From positions 17,322-81,321 of the forward strand of contig JAZUMF010000095.1 of NCBI GenBank assembly GCA_045603485.1: DNA of 64,000 bases. The letters run 5' to 3'. The position numbers and the translations under genes were made by a program. The DNA comes from RGIG5952 sp045603485. GTDB lineage: Bacteria > Verrucomicrobiota > Kiritimatiellia > RFP12 > JAAYLN01. Below the pieces are notes generated by a model. That model searched no databases, had not been told where the DNA came from, and was given only the letters and a program-made list of their open reading frames with translations. Below are positions 56,643 through 64,000 of this stretch, piece after piece (positions within the stretch are counted from its first letter, which is position 1; every line of letters begins with the position of its first letter).

Positions 56643-58244
56643 CTATGAACAACTATCAAATAGCGACGCTATTATAATAAAAATGATTGTCCCGATTATC
56701 TGACAACCGCAGCCAGAGTATTTATTCAAGACCCCTTTGAGGATGCCTTGATGGGTTATGTCATCGTCAGGGCTAGGGAATAAATCATTAGGTCTTGAAA
56801 TACCCCAAATTTTTTTTATCTCTGACTGAGGGGGCTCCTCTCCATATTCCCATCCTTCTTTAATACACATACTCACATTAGGGTGGGATTTAATATCTGC
56901 GCAGAAGTAACACTGACTACAAAGATGGACATTGACACTTACTTTTGAAAAAGAGACTTGACCAAAGGTTGTCCCCATCTTCAAATTTCCCCAAAAGGGA
57001 ATGGTCTTTAAGCGACGAGGATTTGTAGTGGTATATCTTTGCTTGCAAAACCAGCAAGTCTCCTCCTCATCTTTTTGCTCCTTGTTTTTCGTAATGATTT
57101 GTAAGTCTTCTTCTACAAGTGCCAACTGTTTTTTATTTTCAGCTAGTGCTTTTAGAGCTATTATTCGTTGTAAGCAGCCATCCCAGTCATTTGTCGCATT
57201 ACCATATGCAACCATGCAACCTCGAACAGCGTTAAAAATGGTAGTTATAATTGCCTCTCGTATTGAAGCTCCCTTGCTTAATACAATGCGAGAGACACGC
57301 ACCGTTTCTTCAACACGATTTATAATCTCATCGCATTTTGATAATCCTTCTTTGGGATTTTTTCTTGTCTCTTCGCTGGCTGTTTTTACAATTGCCTCTG
57401 TCTGTCGTAACAATACTGCAAAAGCATCATCAAGTGTGCCTTCAACATCATCAGCGTCAGGCTGTGAGAGTTTCATATACTCTATTTGGCGCAGAGCATT
57501 GGATTTGCCTCCACACTTTGCAAAAGAGATTGCAAGCTCAACATTAATCTGATCAAAGGCATAAGCAAATTGGTCACGCATAGAACGGGCAAATCGATAA
57601 TCAATGCGGGGATCATTTACATATGTCACCAGCTCACTAATAAAATGCCAGCATTCTGTAGATGCTGCAACAATATTCCAATATCTCACTCCCTCGTGCC
57701 AGTACGCATGCAGTTTATTTTTATAGTCTGAACTATTTTTTTTTCGAGTGGAGAGTAGAGCGTTTTCCCCTGCAAGTGCTATCAAATGATTAAAAATAGA
57801 GAGATTGTGACATGCAATAGCCTTTGCCTCAGAATCATTACCACTAGCAATAGTCTCCCATGTTGAAATAGCATTATCATCAATTTCGCCATTAGGACAA
57901 CTAGAAATTTTTCCCCTTTTAGCCTGAAAATTAGATGGCATAACCTCTGGCCAAAACCAAAAAAGAGAATAAGCAAGTCTCATTTCTGGGTTTTCAAGTG
58001 CTAAAAAGGCTTCATTGACTACATCTTGAGTGGGTGGCTTTCTACTAGCATCAAGAGGCAATACAAACTGAAACTCGTTTTCTACTGTGCCAGCATTAAA
58101 GGCTGCTTCAATATCCTCCTTGCGACGACGAATATCTTTAGGTGTTGCATTAATTGAAAGGTTTAAAAGATTGAAAGGATTGCGCATATAGATATCTGGA
58201 TGAGCAATCTTAAATAGAATATTATTTGAGTCAACCATAGACAT
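56643..58244 (-). CDS. J-domain-like protein with cysteine motifs and C-terminal membrane segment
   Basis: 533 residues from the ATG at 58244; a GTG at 58247 and an ATG at 58238 are alternatives. Near the N-terminus NPFNLLNLSINATPKDIRRRKEDIE and later ENPEMRLAYSLFWFW match the degenerate J-like domain encoded next to atypical Hsp70s. An HPD tripeptide occurs at ~16-18 but ahead of the domain, not between helices II and III, so canonical Hsp70 stimulation is doubtful. The middle (150-370) is helical. CWFCKQRY and CSQCYFC suggest a zinc site at ~395-440. The last ~20 residues are a membrane segment (QIIGTIIFIIIASLF). First gene of the cassette. Confidence 0.7.
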   Translation of the reverse strand: MSMVDSNNILFKIAHPDIYMRNPFNLLNLSINATPKDIRRRKEDIEAAFNAGTVENEFQFVLPLDASRKPPTQDVVNEAFLALENPEMRLAYSLFWFWPEVMPSNFQAKRGKISSCPNGEIDDNAISTWETIASGNDSEAKAIACHNLSIFNHLIALAGENALLSTRKKNSSDYKNKLHAYWHEGVRYWNIVAASTECWHFISELVTYVNDPRIDYRFARSMRDQFAYAFDQINVELAISFAKCGGKSNALRQIEYMKLSQPDADDVEGTLDDAFAVLLRQTEAIVKTASEETRKNPKEGLSKCDEIINRVEETVRVSRIVLSKGASIREAIITTIFNAVRGCMVAYGNATNDWDGCLQRIIALKALAENKKQLALVEEDLQIITKNKEQKDEEETCWFCKQRYTTTNPRRLKTIPFWGNLKMGTTFGQVSFSKVSVNVHLCSQCYFCADIKSHPNVSMCIKEGWEYGEEPPQSEIKKIWGISRPNDLFPSPDDDITHQGILKGVLNKYSGCGCQIIGTIIFIIIASLFDSCS

Positions 58245-58247
58245 CAC

Positions 58248-58935
58248 TTAATTACTTAAATGGGAAATGTAAATCCTGCTCAATTGCAAAATTCATTATC
58301 CGATAAAACCTCATTGCGCATACCCCAACACATCCTCGCTCAGCGCAAAAAAAGAGCGTGGCGTGTCTTAAAATCCATGTCTTGATTGAGGCACCGCCAA
58401 GCGCCCTATGAAAAACACGAATAAAAGACACACCACGCGGAATTACCCACGCAGCGCATCTTACATACTCGGCTTTTCATATGAATGTTTGGCGGTTTCC
58501 AATCAAAGCCAAATACGCAAGCTTGCGTACGCATGTAGGTTAGGTTGCCCACCCTACATTTCTCTCGCTCCAGAATTTTCTGTGGAGAGCCCTGCCGTAG
58601 CATATAATACGACCAGTCTGTGAATTTATTTTACTCCTATGGATGAATAAAGTCAAATAGGTAACTTTTTCGAGTGATAGGGAAAAAATGGCGAATTGAT
58701 GAGATTTCAACATCCGAATAACAAATTGTCAACTTTAAGCGGGGATGTGACAGTTCTGGGGACATTTGAGTTTTTTAAGGGTTGCAACTCAAACGGTGCC
58801 AGCTATAGCATAAATTGTTACAAGTGGTACTACCTTATAATATTAGTTTTTGTATAAGTAATCGCATAGTATTTTTACGCTACTTTTGTGATAATATTAC
58901 TAAAATAGTTCGGGTTCGATTTTGTCGCAATCTAA
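58248..58935. repeat. Non-coding region with several palindromes
   Basis: No gene is convincing here. It holds a 14-bp inverted pair (58356-58369 and 58425-58438), a perfect 16-bp palindrome TACGCAAGCTTGCGTA (58514-58529), a hairpin with ATGTAGG/CCTACAT ends (58533-58559) of the common GGTTGCCCACCC type, and TTTGAGTT/AACTCAAA (58765-58793) beside GGGGACAT. Probably a graveyard of REP- or MITE-like elements between two leftward operons. Confidence 0.6.
58356..58438. repeat. Inverted repeat pair GCGTGGCGTGTCTT
   Basis: Arms at 58356-58369 and 58425-58438 match at 13 of 14 positions around a 55-base centre. Read leftward it is followed by a run of seven T, so it could act as a terminator or be a small non-autonomous element. 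Confidence 0.55.
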
Positions 58936-58938
58936 AGA

Positions 58939-58962
58939 ATGGTGCTCTATTCGGAGCACCAT
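58939..58962 (-). terminator. Hairpin spanning the stop of the GH113-like gene
   Basis: ATGGTGCTC (58939-58947) pairs with GAGCACCAT (58954-58962), six-base loop. The stop codon lies within it; no long T run follows on the minus strand. Confidence 0.5.
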
Positions 58963-59942
58963 CGCTTCATGACATTAGCGGCCGGCTTGCCGTAGATTGT
59001 GAAGCCTTTATCTCCGGCGGGGTCTTCGACAAATTCCGGACGGAAGTTGTTTTCGTCCCACTTCCACCAGAACATACCGTGCCACCATGGCGTGGATGAA
59101 TAGGCTCTGATTACGGCCTCAAGGTATTTTGCCTGTTCTTCCCCATCATATTTTTTGCCGTTTTTCCAAAAGTAGGGGAGTTTAGTTGCGTTTTCTGTTG
59201 CACAGCAGCCGCATTCTCCAAAGTAAAACGGAACCTTTAATTTCTGAGCGAAGGCTTCCATGGCATCGGTGTTCTTGCCGAGGAATTCAACCATTGATTC
59301 TACGCTGCCGCCACCTGTTTGAGATGCGGGATAGTACATGCTAGTGCCTAGAGAATCAAGGGCATTAAACCAGAAATTTTCATTTTCAAGTTTTTTTATG
59401 TATTGCTCCGTTCTTATGAACGATGAAGTAATGTGTCCTTTGTAGATTTTTCTGGTATGGTCAATCAGTTTCAGCCAGTTTTCGGAAAAAGAGACCAGTT
59501 GGTTAAGCTCGCTGTCATAGCCATAGGCTTCGCAACCGGTCTTTTCAGCCATCTTGGAATAATGCGTGACCAGGTGTGTGTAGCTTTCAAACCATTTGTC
59601 ACAATAGGAGAATGGTCTGTCTGGGTATACTTCTCCTTGAGGGGTGTTGATATGATACCTTTGGGTGCCGTCCCAGCATTCAATCATCGGGCGAAGCATT
59701 ACTTTTATGCCTTTGCTGTGAATATAGCCTATTATTTCTTCGAGTTCGCTGTCATTGGGTGTCATGTAAAAGTCACGATACATGCGGGTGCTGTAAAAGG
59801 CATCCTGCATTACCGTGGAAATAAGGCATACCCATGGAATATTCAATTCGGCGATATGATCCACATGCTCGCGCGCGATTTTAGATGAGAAGAAACCGTT
59901 TCTTCCATAGTAGCCAAAGGTGACACCCTTAAAAGTTTCCAT
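58947..59942 (-). CDS. GH113-like beta-mannanase family hydrolase
   Basis: 331 residues, single (beta/alpha)8 barrel, no signal peptide. The start GVTFGYYGRNGFFSS, then STVMQDAFYSTRM and TPNDSELEEIIGYIHSKGIKV follow the GH113 pattern. Acid/base candidate E145 in GYDSELNQL and nucleophile candidate E243 in FYFGECGC. AGAGGA precedes the ATG. It hydrolyses beta-mannan or a related beta-linked oligosaccharide, probably inside the cell. It is 60 bases downstream of the aminotransferase gene, separated by a terminator hairpin, so its expression may be partly uncoupled. Confidence 0.78.
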   Translation of the reverse strand: METFKGVTFGYYGRNGFFSSKIAREHVDHIAELNIPWVCLISTVMQDAFYSTRMYRDFYMTPNDSELEEIIGYIHSKGIKVMLRPMIECWDGTQRYHINTPQGEVYPDRPFSYCDKWFESYTHLVTHYSKMAEKTGCEAYGYDSELNQLVSFSENWLKLIDHTRKIYKGHITSSFIRTEQYIKKLENENFWFNALDSLGTSMYYPASQTGGGSVESMVEFLGKNTDAMEAFAQKLKVPFYFGECGCCATENATKLPYFWKNGKKYDGEEQAKYLEAVIRAYSSTPWWHGMFWWKWDENNFRPEFVEDPAGDKGFTIYGKPAANVMKRWCSE

Positions 59943-59964
59943 TTTGGTTTTCCTCTTTTAATGA

Positions 59965-59990
59965 CGAAGGCGGGAGTTATCCCGCCTTCG
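59965..59990 (-). terminator. Hairpin after the aminotransferase gene
   Basis: CGAAGGCGGG (59965-59974) pairs perfectly with CCCGCCTTCG (59981-59990), six-base loop, 12 bases after the aminotransferase stop. Confidence 0.7.
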
Positions 59991-60002
59991 CTTTATTTGT
60001 TA

Positions 60003-61151
60003 TTACCTGTTCTCGTAGAATGAGTTGACTCGCTCGATGATTTGCTCGTCGGTCATTTTCCAAGACGGGGTAATGTCGCAAGTTCTCTTCATGAGATCGA
60101 TTGTGCGAGGTGCTGCGCTCTCGTCATAGGTGACTTGGCGTCCTTTGTCTGTGGTTAGCGGGTTGACATCGTCGCGATAGGCACGGCGCTCTGTCAGCGG
60201 CGTCCAGTTGGTGAAGACATGACGACCGCTGTTGATTAGGCGCAGGCATTTGAACTTATCGCTGAAGGCTTCGGCCTCTTCTGCCGTGTCAAACTGAACA
60301 AGGAGTGCGCATGCGCTGTCAACATCGTTGTGGCGGGCAATCTTAAAGCCACCGCGCTTTTCGATGAGATTACGCATGAAGCGGACGCGGTCACGCCACT
60401 TTTCCATACCGGGGTCAAGTCGCTTGAGCTGCTCAAGGATAATTGCCGCCTGAATTTCAGAGGCGCGGTAGTCTTGACCGGCAAAGTGAGGAATCTTAAC
60501 GGCATGTTCGTAGTTTTGAACGAATGTGCCTGCGTCGTGGTAGAGGCGGGCGCGATCGTAGAGGACCGTGTCACTTGTAATGACGGCTCCACCTTCGCCG
60601 CATGAAATGTTTTTGTAGTTGTTGAAGCTGTATGCGCCGATCTTACCGATAGAACCGAGGCGACGACCCTTGTAAAGACCGCCGACCGCTTGGCAGGCGT
60701 CCTCAATGACGGGGATGCCGTGTCTGTCGGCAATTGCCATGATGCGATCCATGTCGCAGGGCATATTCATCATGTGGACGCAAATGATGGCCTTTGTGTC
60801 GGGACGAATCTTGCGCTCGAGGTCATCGGGATCCATCGTAAGGGTGTCGTCCATTTCAACAAGACGGGGGATGGCTCCGACAAGCATCGGGGCGAGAGGT
60901 GAGGAAATCCATGTGTATGATGACACGAGAACATCATCACCAGGGCCGATTCCAAGGGCAATCATAGCGCAAATAAGAGCACTTGTGCCGGAGTTGACCA
61001 TTAGTGCATACTCCGTGCCGGACATCTTTGCCAGCTCGCGTTCGCAACGGGCTATGCGGCCGTCCGCTCCAACTTGAAAGCGCGCAAGTTCGCCTTTTCG
61101 GATGCAGTCTGTTACTGCGTCAATTTCGGGCTGTCCAATTCCGAATCTCAT
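60003..61151 (-). CDS. DegT/DnrJ/EryC1/StrS-family aminotransferase
   Basis: 382-residue PLP enzyme. PLP lysine K180 in SFNNYKNISCGEGG; the conserved D151 (VIEDACQAVGG) stacks the cofactor; NSGTSAL at 53-59 binds the phosphate. The family usually aminates keto-sugars bound to nucleotides, or acts in antibiotic sugar or inositol-type pathways. AGGAG lies before the ATG. It is third in an operon behind two amidohydrolase genes (47 bases), which suggests catabolism or remodelling of an amino-cyclitol or amino-sugar. The substrate is not known. Confidence 0.88.
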   Translation of the reverse strand: MRFGIGQPEIDAVTDCIRKGELARFQVGADGRIARCERELAKMSGTEYALMVNSGTSALICAMIALGIGPGDDVLVSSYTWISSPLAPMLVGAIPRLVEMDDTLTMDPDDLERKIRPDTKAIICVHMMNMPCDMDRIMAIADRHGIPVIEDACQAVGGLYKGRRLGSIGKIGAYSFNNYKNISCGEGGAVITSDTVLYDRARLYHDAGTFVQNYEHAVKIPHFAGQDYRASEIQAAIILEQLKRLDPGMEKWRDRVRFMRNLIEKRGGFKIARHNDVDSACALLVQFDTAEEAEAFSDKFKCLRLINSGRHVFTNWTPLTERRAYRDDVNPLTTDKGRQVTYDESAAPRTIDLMKRTCDITPSWKMTDEQIIERVNSFYENR

Positions 61152-61198
61152 CTTTATTTTCTCCTGTGTTAAGTGAAGTGTTTGTGAGTGTGAGTTGA

Positions 61199-62017
61199 TT
61201 ATGGTAAATCGCTGCCGAAGATATCGACGGCATTGTCATGAAGGATTGCCTTTTTATCTTCGTCGGAAATTCTTGCTGAAAGAACACCGCCGATTGCCTG
61301 ATATTCGTCAAACCAAGGCAGGTCGGTTCCGTAGAGAATGCGTTTTCCGCCGGCAATCTCTGTCAGAACTTCGATTCTGCCCTCTTGGCCCGGAATACTT
61401 GTAAGCTCAAAATATGCTTTGGCCTTGGATTCGTTGACAACACGCTCAACGGCTTCAGGGCTCCAGTAAAAACTGTGGCCAATCAGATATGTTATGTCGG
61501 GATATCTTTTTGTCAGCTCAAGTACAGGCTCTGCACCGTCATTGGCGCTATTGCCCCAGGTGTGGAAGAGGACCGGAAGCTTTTTCTCGTTGGCAAATGT
61601 CAGAATTTTGTCAAATTTTGCATCGGTGATTTTAACCTTGTGGTATGCGGCAAGAATCTTAACTCCGCAGACATACGGCTTCCATTGATCATACATCTCA
61701 ATATCTTTCTCTATGCGTTCCGGGTCATGAGGAATTATTGACAGGTAGAAGCGCAAGTCATCAGGATACTGTTTTACGATATCATAGACTTGCTGATTTG
61801 AGAATGTATTGTCAAAGAGCGAATAGTGGTGAGAAAAGATAAGCTTGGAGCCGGAACGGCGCAAATGGCGAACCATTTTTTCCGGAGTGCCGTGCGACAT
61901 GCAAATCTGCGGATGATAACCCATGTGGCCATGGACATCATAAACGGTAAAAGGGAGTCTGCCGTTGTTCCAGAATTCCGCGGCAAGTCCGCTTTCCCAT
62001 ACACATTTCTTATCCAT
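61199..62017 (-). CDS. Metal-dependent amidohydrolase (amidohydrolase-2 family)
   Basis: 272 residues, TIM barrel. Metal and catalytic residues are present: H29 and H31 in DVHGHMG, H150 in VLFHTWG, H179 in IGHSFYW and D230 in YGTDLPW. Members hydrolyse lactones or decarboxylate aromatic acids; this one could open a sugar lactone. Its ATG overlaps the stop of the upstream paralogue by one base (TAATG), so the two are translated together, perhaps in a fixed ratio. The aminotransferase follows after 47 bases. Confidence 0.85.
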   Translation of the reverse strand: MDKKCVWESGLAAEFWNNGRLPFTVYDVHGHMGYHPQICMSHGTPEKMVRHLRRSGSKLIFSHHYSLFDNTFSNQQVYDIVKQYPDDLRFYLSIIPHDPERIEKDIEMYDQWKPYVCGVKILAAYHKVKITDAKFDKILTFANEKKLPVLFHTWGNSANDGAEPVLELTKRYPDITYLIGHSFYWSPEAVERVVNESKAKAYFELTSIPGQEGRIEVLTEIAGGKRILYGTDLPWFDEYQAIGGVLSARISDEDKKAILHDNAVDIFGSDLP

Positions 62018-62787
62018 TAGAGAACCTCCTCTGAAATGATTCGCTCAAGATTGCCGGAGGCAATCAAGTCTTTGTCCGCTTCGTCTATTTCAAGATGCTG
62101 AACAACTGCCATCATGCTACCCTGTGTATAGTCAGGATAACCGCTACCATAGAGAATACGCTTGGCGCCGTAGTCCCTTGCAAAATCGCCGACGGCCTCA
62201 GGCATCCATATGTTTGATATTTCAAGGTAGACATTTTTGTAGGTGTCCATTATCGGGCGTAATTGACGCTCGGTTCCCCAAAGACTGCCAAGTCCCGGAC
62301 CAAGAATGTAGATATTATCTGGGAAAAGCTCCAGGAAATTGTATAAGCCATTCCAATCATCGGTAAATGCCGTACGGTGAATAAAGGTCGGAATCCTGCG
62401 TTCACGAAGAGCATCCATTACGCTGCCGATGGAAATACGAGCGGGAACCCAACGCTCGAAGCCGGGAAGAATACGCACTGCCGCAATGCGGTTCTCTTTC
62501 ATGGCATCAAAGAAGGCTTCGCCCTTTGGTAATTCATTGCAGCTTTCGGGAAGGATATTCCACATTCCGTAGAGACGATGATCGTAATCGTCCTTTAGCA
62601 TGCGGGCAAGCTGCTCGTTGCCATATACGGCACCCACATCAACATTGAGATAGCGTACCAGAGCCTTCTCAACACCGGAGTGGTCCATAACCTCGTAGAG
62701 TGCATTAACATCCTTGGCTTGGCATAGCCTAGGATTCAATGACGCTCCCAAATTGCAATTGGAATCAAAAAAACGCCTTTTCAACAT
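62017..62787 (-). CDS. Degenerate amidohydrolase-like protein (metal ligands missing)
   Basis: 256 residues, the same fold as the next gene. HxH is replaced by N10 and N12 (DSNCNLG), the GH of strand 6 by GPG (162-166), and the catalytic Asp by G215 (YGSGYPDY). Only H137 in FIHRT remains. It is therefore probably not a normal metallohydrolase; it may be a regulatory or structural partner, or use different chemistry. First gene of the operon that includes the active paralogue and the aminotransferase, divergent from an AraC regulator. Confidence 0.8.
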   Translation of the reverse strand: MLKRRFFDSNCNLGASLNPRLCQAKDVNALYEVMDHSGVEKALVRYLNVDVGAVYGNEQLARMLKDDYDHRLYGMWNILPESCNELPKGEAFFDAMKENRIAAVRILPGFERWVPARISIGSVMDALRERRIPTFIHRTAFTDDWNGLYNFLELFPDNIYILGPGLGSLWGTERQLRPIMDTYKNVYLEISNIWMPEAVGDFARDYGAKRILYGSGYPDYTQGSMMAVVQHLEIDEADKDLIASGNLERIISEEVL

Positions 62788-62836
62788 AGTGTTGACCCTT
62801 TGTCTTTAACTTGAGTTTTCGTAAGAATATGTTTAT

Positions 62837-62881
62837 ATTATATGTCATAAAGAATGGCAAAACAATAAATATTGTTGCCAT
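62837..62881 (-). promoter_or_regulatory. Promoter and palindromic operator of the amidohydrolase operon
   Basis: On the minus strand TTGTTT (62865-62860), 17 bases, TATAAT (62842-62837). A palindrome covers the -35 box: ATGGCA (62854), AA, ACAATA, AA, TATTGT, TGCCAT (ending 62881). It lies between the divergent AraC gene and the operon, so it is a natural binding site for that regulator. Confidence 0.5.
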
Positions 62882-62904
62882 AACTTAAAAAATCTTGCTC
62901 TCTT

Positions 62905-63738
62905 ATGGCTGAAATCTCAACTCTTCTTCAAAGATTTTTGAATGTTAAGGTGTCGAGGATAATCAATTCATCGTCACCATGTAGGCAGTTGCATTCACGG
63001 ACGGAGATGGAAAAGCATCGTTTGGATGTTCACCAGCACCGTGAAATGCTTTATGTTTTTGAGGGTGAATCTGATTTTTTGTATCGCGATTCGATTTGGC
63101 GGCTTACTCCCGGTACTTTGGTTGCAATTGATGAAATGGAGCCCCATTCATACGGTTACTCCAAAGATGATGACGGACTTTTACATTTATGGATTCATCA
63201 GCATTCATCAACAATCACGGCATCTTGTCTTGAGGTTAAAAACGGTGCGGTTTTCCACTCCGGATTTATGGGAAATATTCCTCATTCCGCATCAGCGTAT
63301 TTGCTTCATAGGTGGAACTCTTTATTTGCAAACTCTTTTGAAGACGAGATATTTTTATCGCTTGCGGTAAATTTTGTCCAGACGCTAATGTGTGAATACG
63401 CAATGCGGATGTTAAAGCAGAATATGGGCGAAAATGAGATTCAAAGCGAGCTTGTTGAATTTGTCGAGGCCTTTATTGAGCGAAATCACGGACGGGATTG
63501 TTCACTTGCCCGCCTTGAGAAGGTTACTGGATATAGCCGCTTCTATCTTTCTCATTTATTTAAGCGTCTCCGGAATATTACCATTGGTGAGGCCGTTGAC
63601 GCTGCCCGAATCCGCTACTTGGAGGATGTCAGCCCTCAGGGGTTGAAGCAGCAGGTTCTAGCTGAGGCGTTGGGCTTTTCCTCACTCGCCTCATTTTGCA
63701 TTTGGAAGAAAAGAAAAATGTCCAATAAGTGGATTTAG
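62905..63738 (+). CDS. AraC-family transcriptional regulator
   Basis: 277 residues: an N-terminal cupin-like sensor domain (VHQHREMLYVFEGESDFLYR, LTPGTLVAIDEMEPHSYG) and a C-terminal double helix-turn-helix (from about 175: IERNHGRDCSLARLEKVTG, YLSHLFKRLRNITIGEAV, then VLAEALGFSSLASFCIWKK). Diverges from the amidohydrolase-aminotransferase operon across 117 bases, so it probably activates that operon in response to a sugar. The second HTH is slightly atypical (SSLASFCIWKKRKM instead of SYFSRxFKKxxG). No clear ribosome site is seen. Confidence 0.9.
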   Translation: MAEISTLLQRFLNVKVSRIINSSSPCRQLHSRTEMEKHRLDVHQHREMLYVFEGESDFLYRDSIWRLTPGTLVAIDEMEPHSYGYSKDDDGLLHLWIHQHSSTITASCLEVKNGAVFHSGFMGNIPHSASAYLLHRWNSLFANSFEDEIFLSLAVNFVQTLMCEYAMRMLKQNMGENEIQSELVEFVEAFIERNHGRDCSLARLEKVTGYSRFYLSHLFKRLRNITIGEAVDAARIRYLEDVSPQGLKQQVLAEALGFSSLASFCIWKKRKMSNKWI

Positions 63739-63774
63739 CCTATCAAAGTAGCTTTTGCATCATTGAATCTTCTC

Positions 63775-63845
63775 AAGGGACAGGCCTCGCACCAATATTG
63801 CCAAACACTCCACTTTTTGGTAATATATCTGCCTAAGGGACAGGC
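63775..63845 (+). repeat. REP-like direct repeats AAGGGACAGGC
   Basis: AAGGGACAGGC occurs at 63775-63785 and 63835-63845, exactly 60 bases apart, just before the transposase gene. Similar words (AAGGGGACAGTCC) are scattered at 4351, 4550, 13981 and 14123. Confidence 0.6.
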
Positions 63846-63883
63846 ATCAGAGACATTGTCACATTCACCACAAGGAGACAACA

Positions 63884-64000
63884 ATGAGAAAACCAAGAGT
63901 CAAGAATATAGGCGAAAGCTACTACCATATAGTAAGCAGATGTATCTTCAGTCAGTTTTTGCTGGGGGATACAGATAAAGATATGTTCGTCAAGATGATG
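63884..64000 (+). CDS. REP-associated tyrosine (Y1, IS200-like) transposase, 3' end outside window
   Basis: The first 39 codons are visible. The start MRKPRVKNIGESYYHIVSRC is typical of REP-associated Y1 transposases: a short basic tail followed by the first strand YHIVSRC of the HUH nuclease fold. The HUH histidines and catalytic tyrosine lie beyond the window. AAGGAGA is 8 bases before the ATG. The repeats just upstream suggest that it acts on them. Confidence 0.8.
   Translation, partial: MRKPRVKNIGESYYHIVSRCIFSQFLLGDTDKDMFVKMM

Noticed and set aside
58406..58623. Short open frames in the palindrome-rich gap
   Set aside because: They run across inverted repeats in both directions without start sites.

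Overview
The window looks like a chromosomal segment from a glycan-degrading member of the PVC group, most likely Lentisphaerae/Kiritimatiellota from a gut-type habitat. This is inferred from gene content: two DUF4838 proteins, many glycoside hydrolases without PUL-type SusC/SusD partners, secreted beta-helix proteins, a four-helix-bundle suffix-domain protein nested in GGGACATCC-type repeats, BspA-like leucine-rich repeats, and a REP-type transposase beside AAGGGACAGGC repeats. No rRNA gene is present, so the taxonomy is only an inference.

Layout. 1-4.2 kb (+): branched-chain amino acid operon ilvC-ilvD-ilvA-ridA, closed by a hairpin. 4.2-4.8 kb and 13.4-14.5 kb: two clusters of the same dispersed repeats. 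They bracket a Fic protein and a GH32 invertase (both Firmicutes-like and AT-rich) and a leftward three-gene set of large secreted proteins. 14.5-17.1 kb (-): clpB. 17.3-20.9 kb (+): a glycerol-3-phosphate oxidoreductase trio whose third gene is a DUF1667-M23 peptidase fusion, followed by rsmI. 21.8-28.9 kb (+): DUF4838-GH43 protein, two secreted metallophosphoesterases and an M20 hydrolase. 28.9-29.2 kb (-): tRNA-Leu and tRNA-Gln. 29.2-30.8 kb: inverted arrays of 9-bp repeats around a four-helix-bundle gene. 30.9-39.5 kb (+): heparinase II/III-like lyase, dprA, fabF, fabZ-like, Ser/Thr kinase, hexokinase, a membrane protein and a family 2 glycosyltransferase. 39.6-51.0 kb (-): glycan catabolism cluster (GH50-like, GH39-like, DUF4838, GH31, LarA, and an unassigned GH-like protein). 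51.3-58.2 kb (-): an unusual chaperone cassette (J-like protein, small membrane protein, GrpE-like/NEF-like protein, Hsp70) whose 3' end is split by an IS30-family element from a leucine-rich-repeat segment. 58.9-63.7 kb: GH113-like hydrolase, aminotransferase, an intact and a degenerate amidohydrolase, and a divergent AraC-type regulator. The right edge holds REP-like repeats and the start of a Y1/REP-type transposase.

How it fits together. IlvA makes reactive enamine/imine intermediates that RidA removes, while IlvC and IlvD serve the valine/isoleucine pathway. The 39.6-51.0 kb block is probably transcribed leftward from a TTGACA-N17-TAAAGT promoter. It encodes mostly cytoplasmic glycosidases plus one secreted DUF4838 protein, so imported oligosaccharides are probably finished inside the cell. 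LarA may process a 2-hydroxyacid. The AraC gene and the amidohydrolase/aminotransferase operon diverge from a shared 117-bp region with a palindrome over the operon's -35 box.

Best candidates for something new: the four-gene Hsp70/J-like cassette whose Hsp70 frame continues in frame across the IS into a leucine-rich-repeat domain; the DUF1667-LytM (M23) fusion; the paired active/degenerate amidohydrolases; and two repeat systems carrying promoter sequences, namely a dispersed repeat with a conserved TTGACA-N17-TATACT and the 9-bp arrays that donate a -35 box to the heparinase gene.
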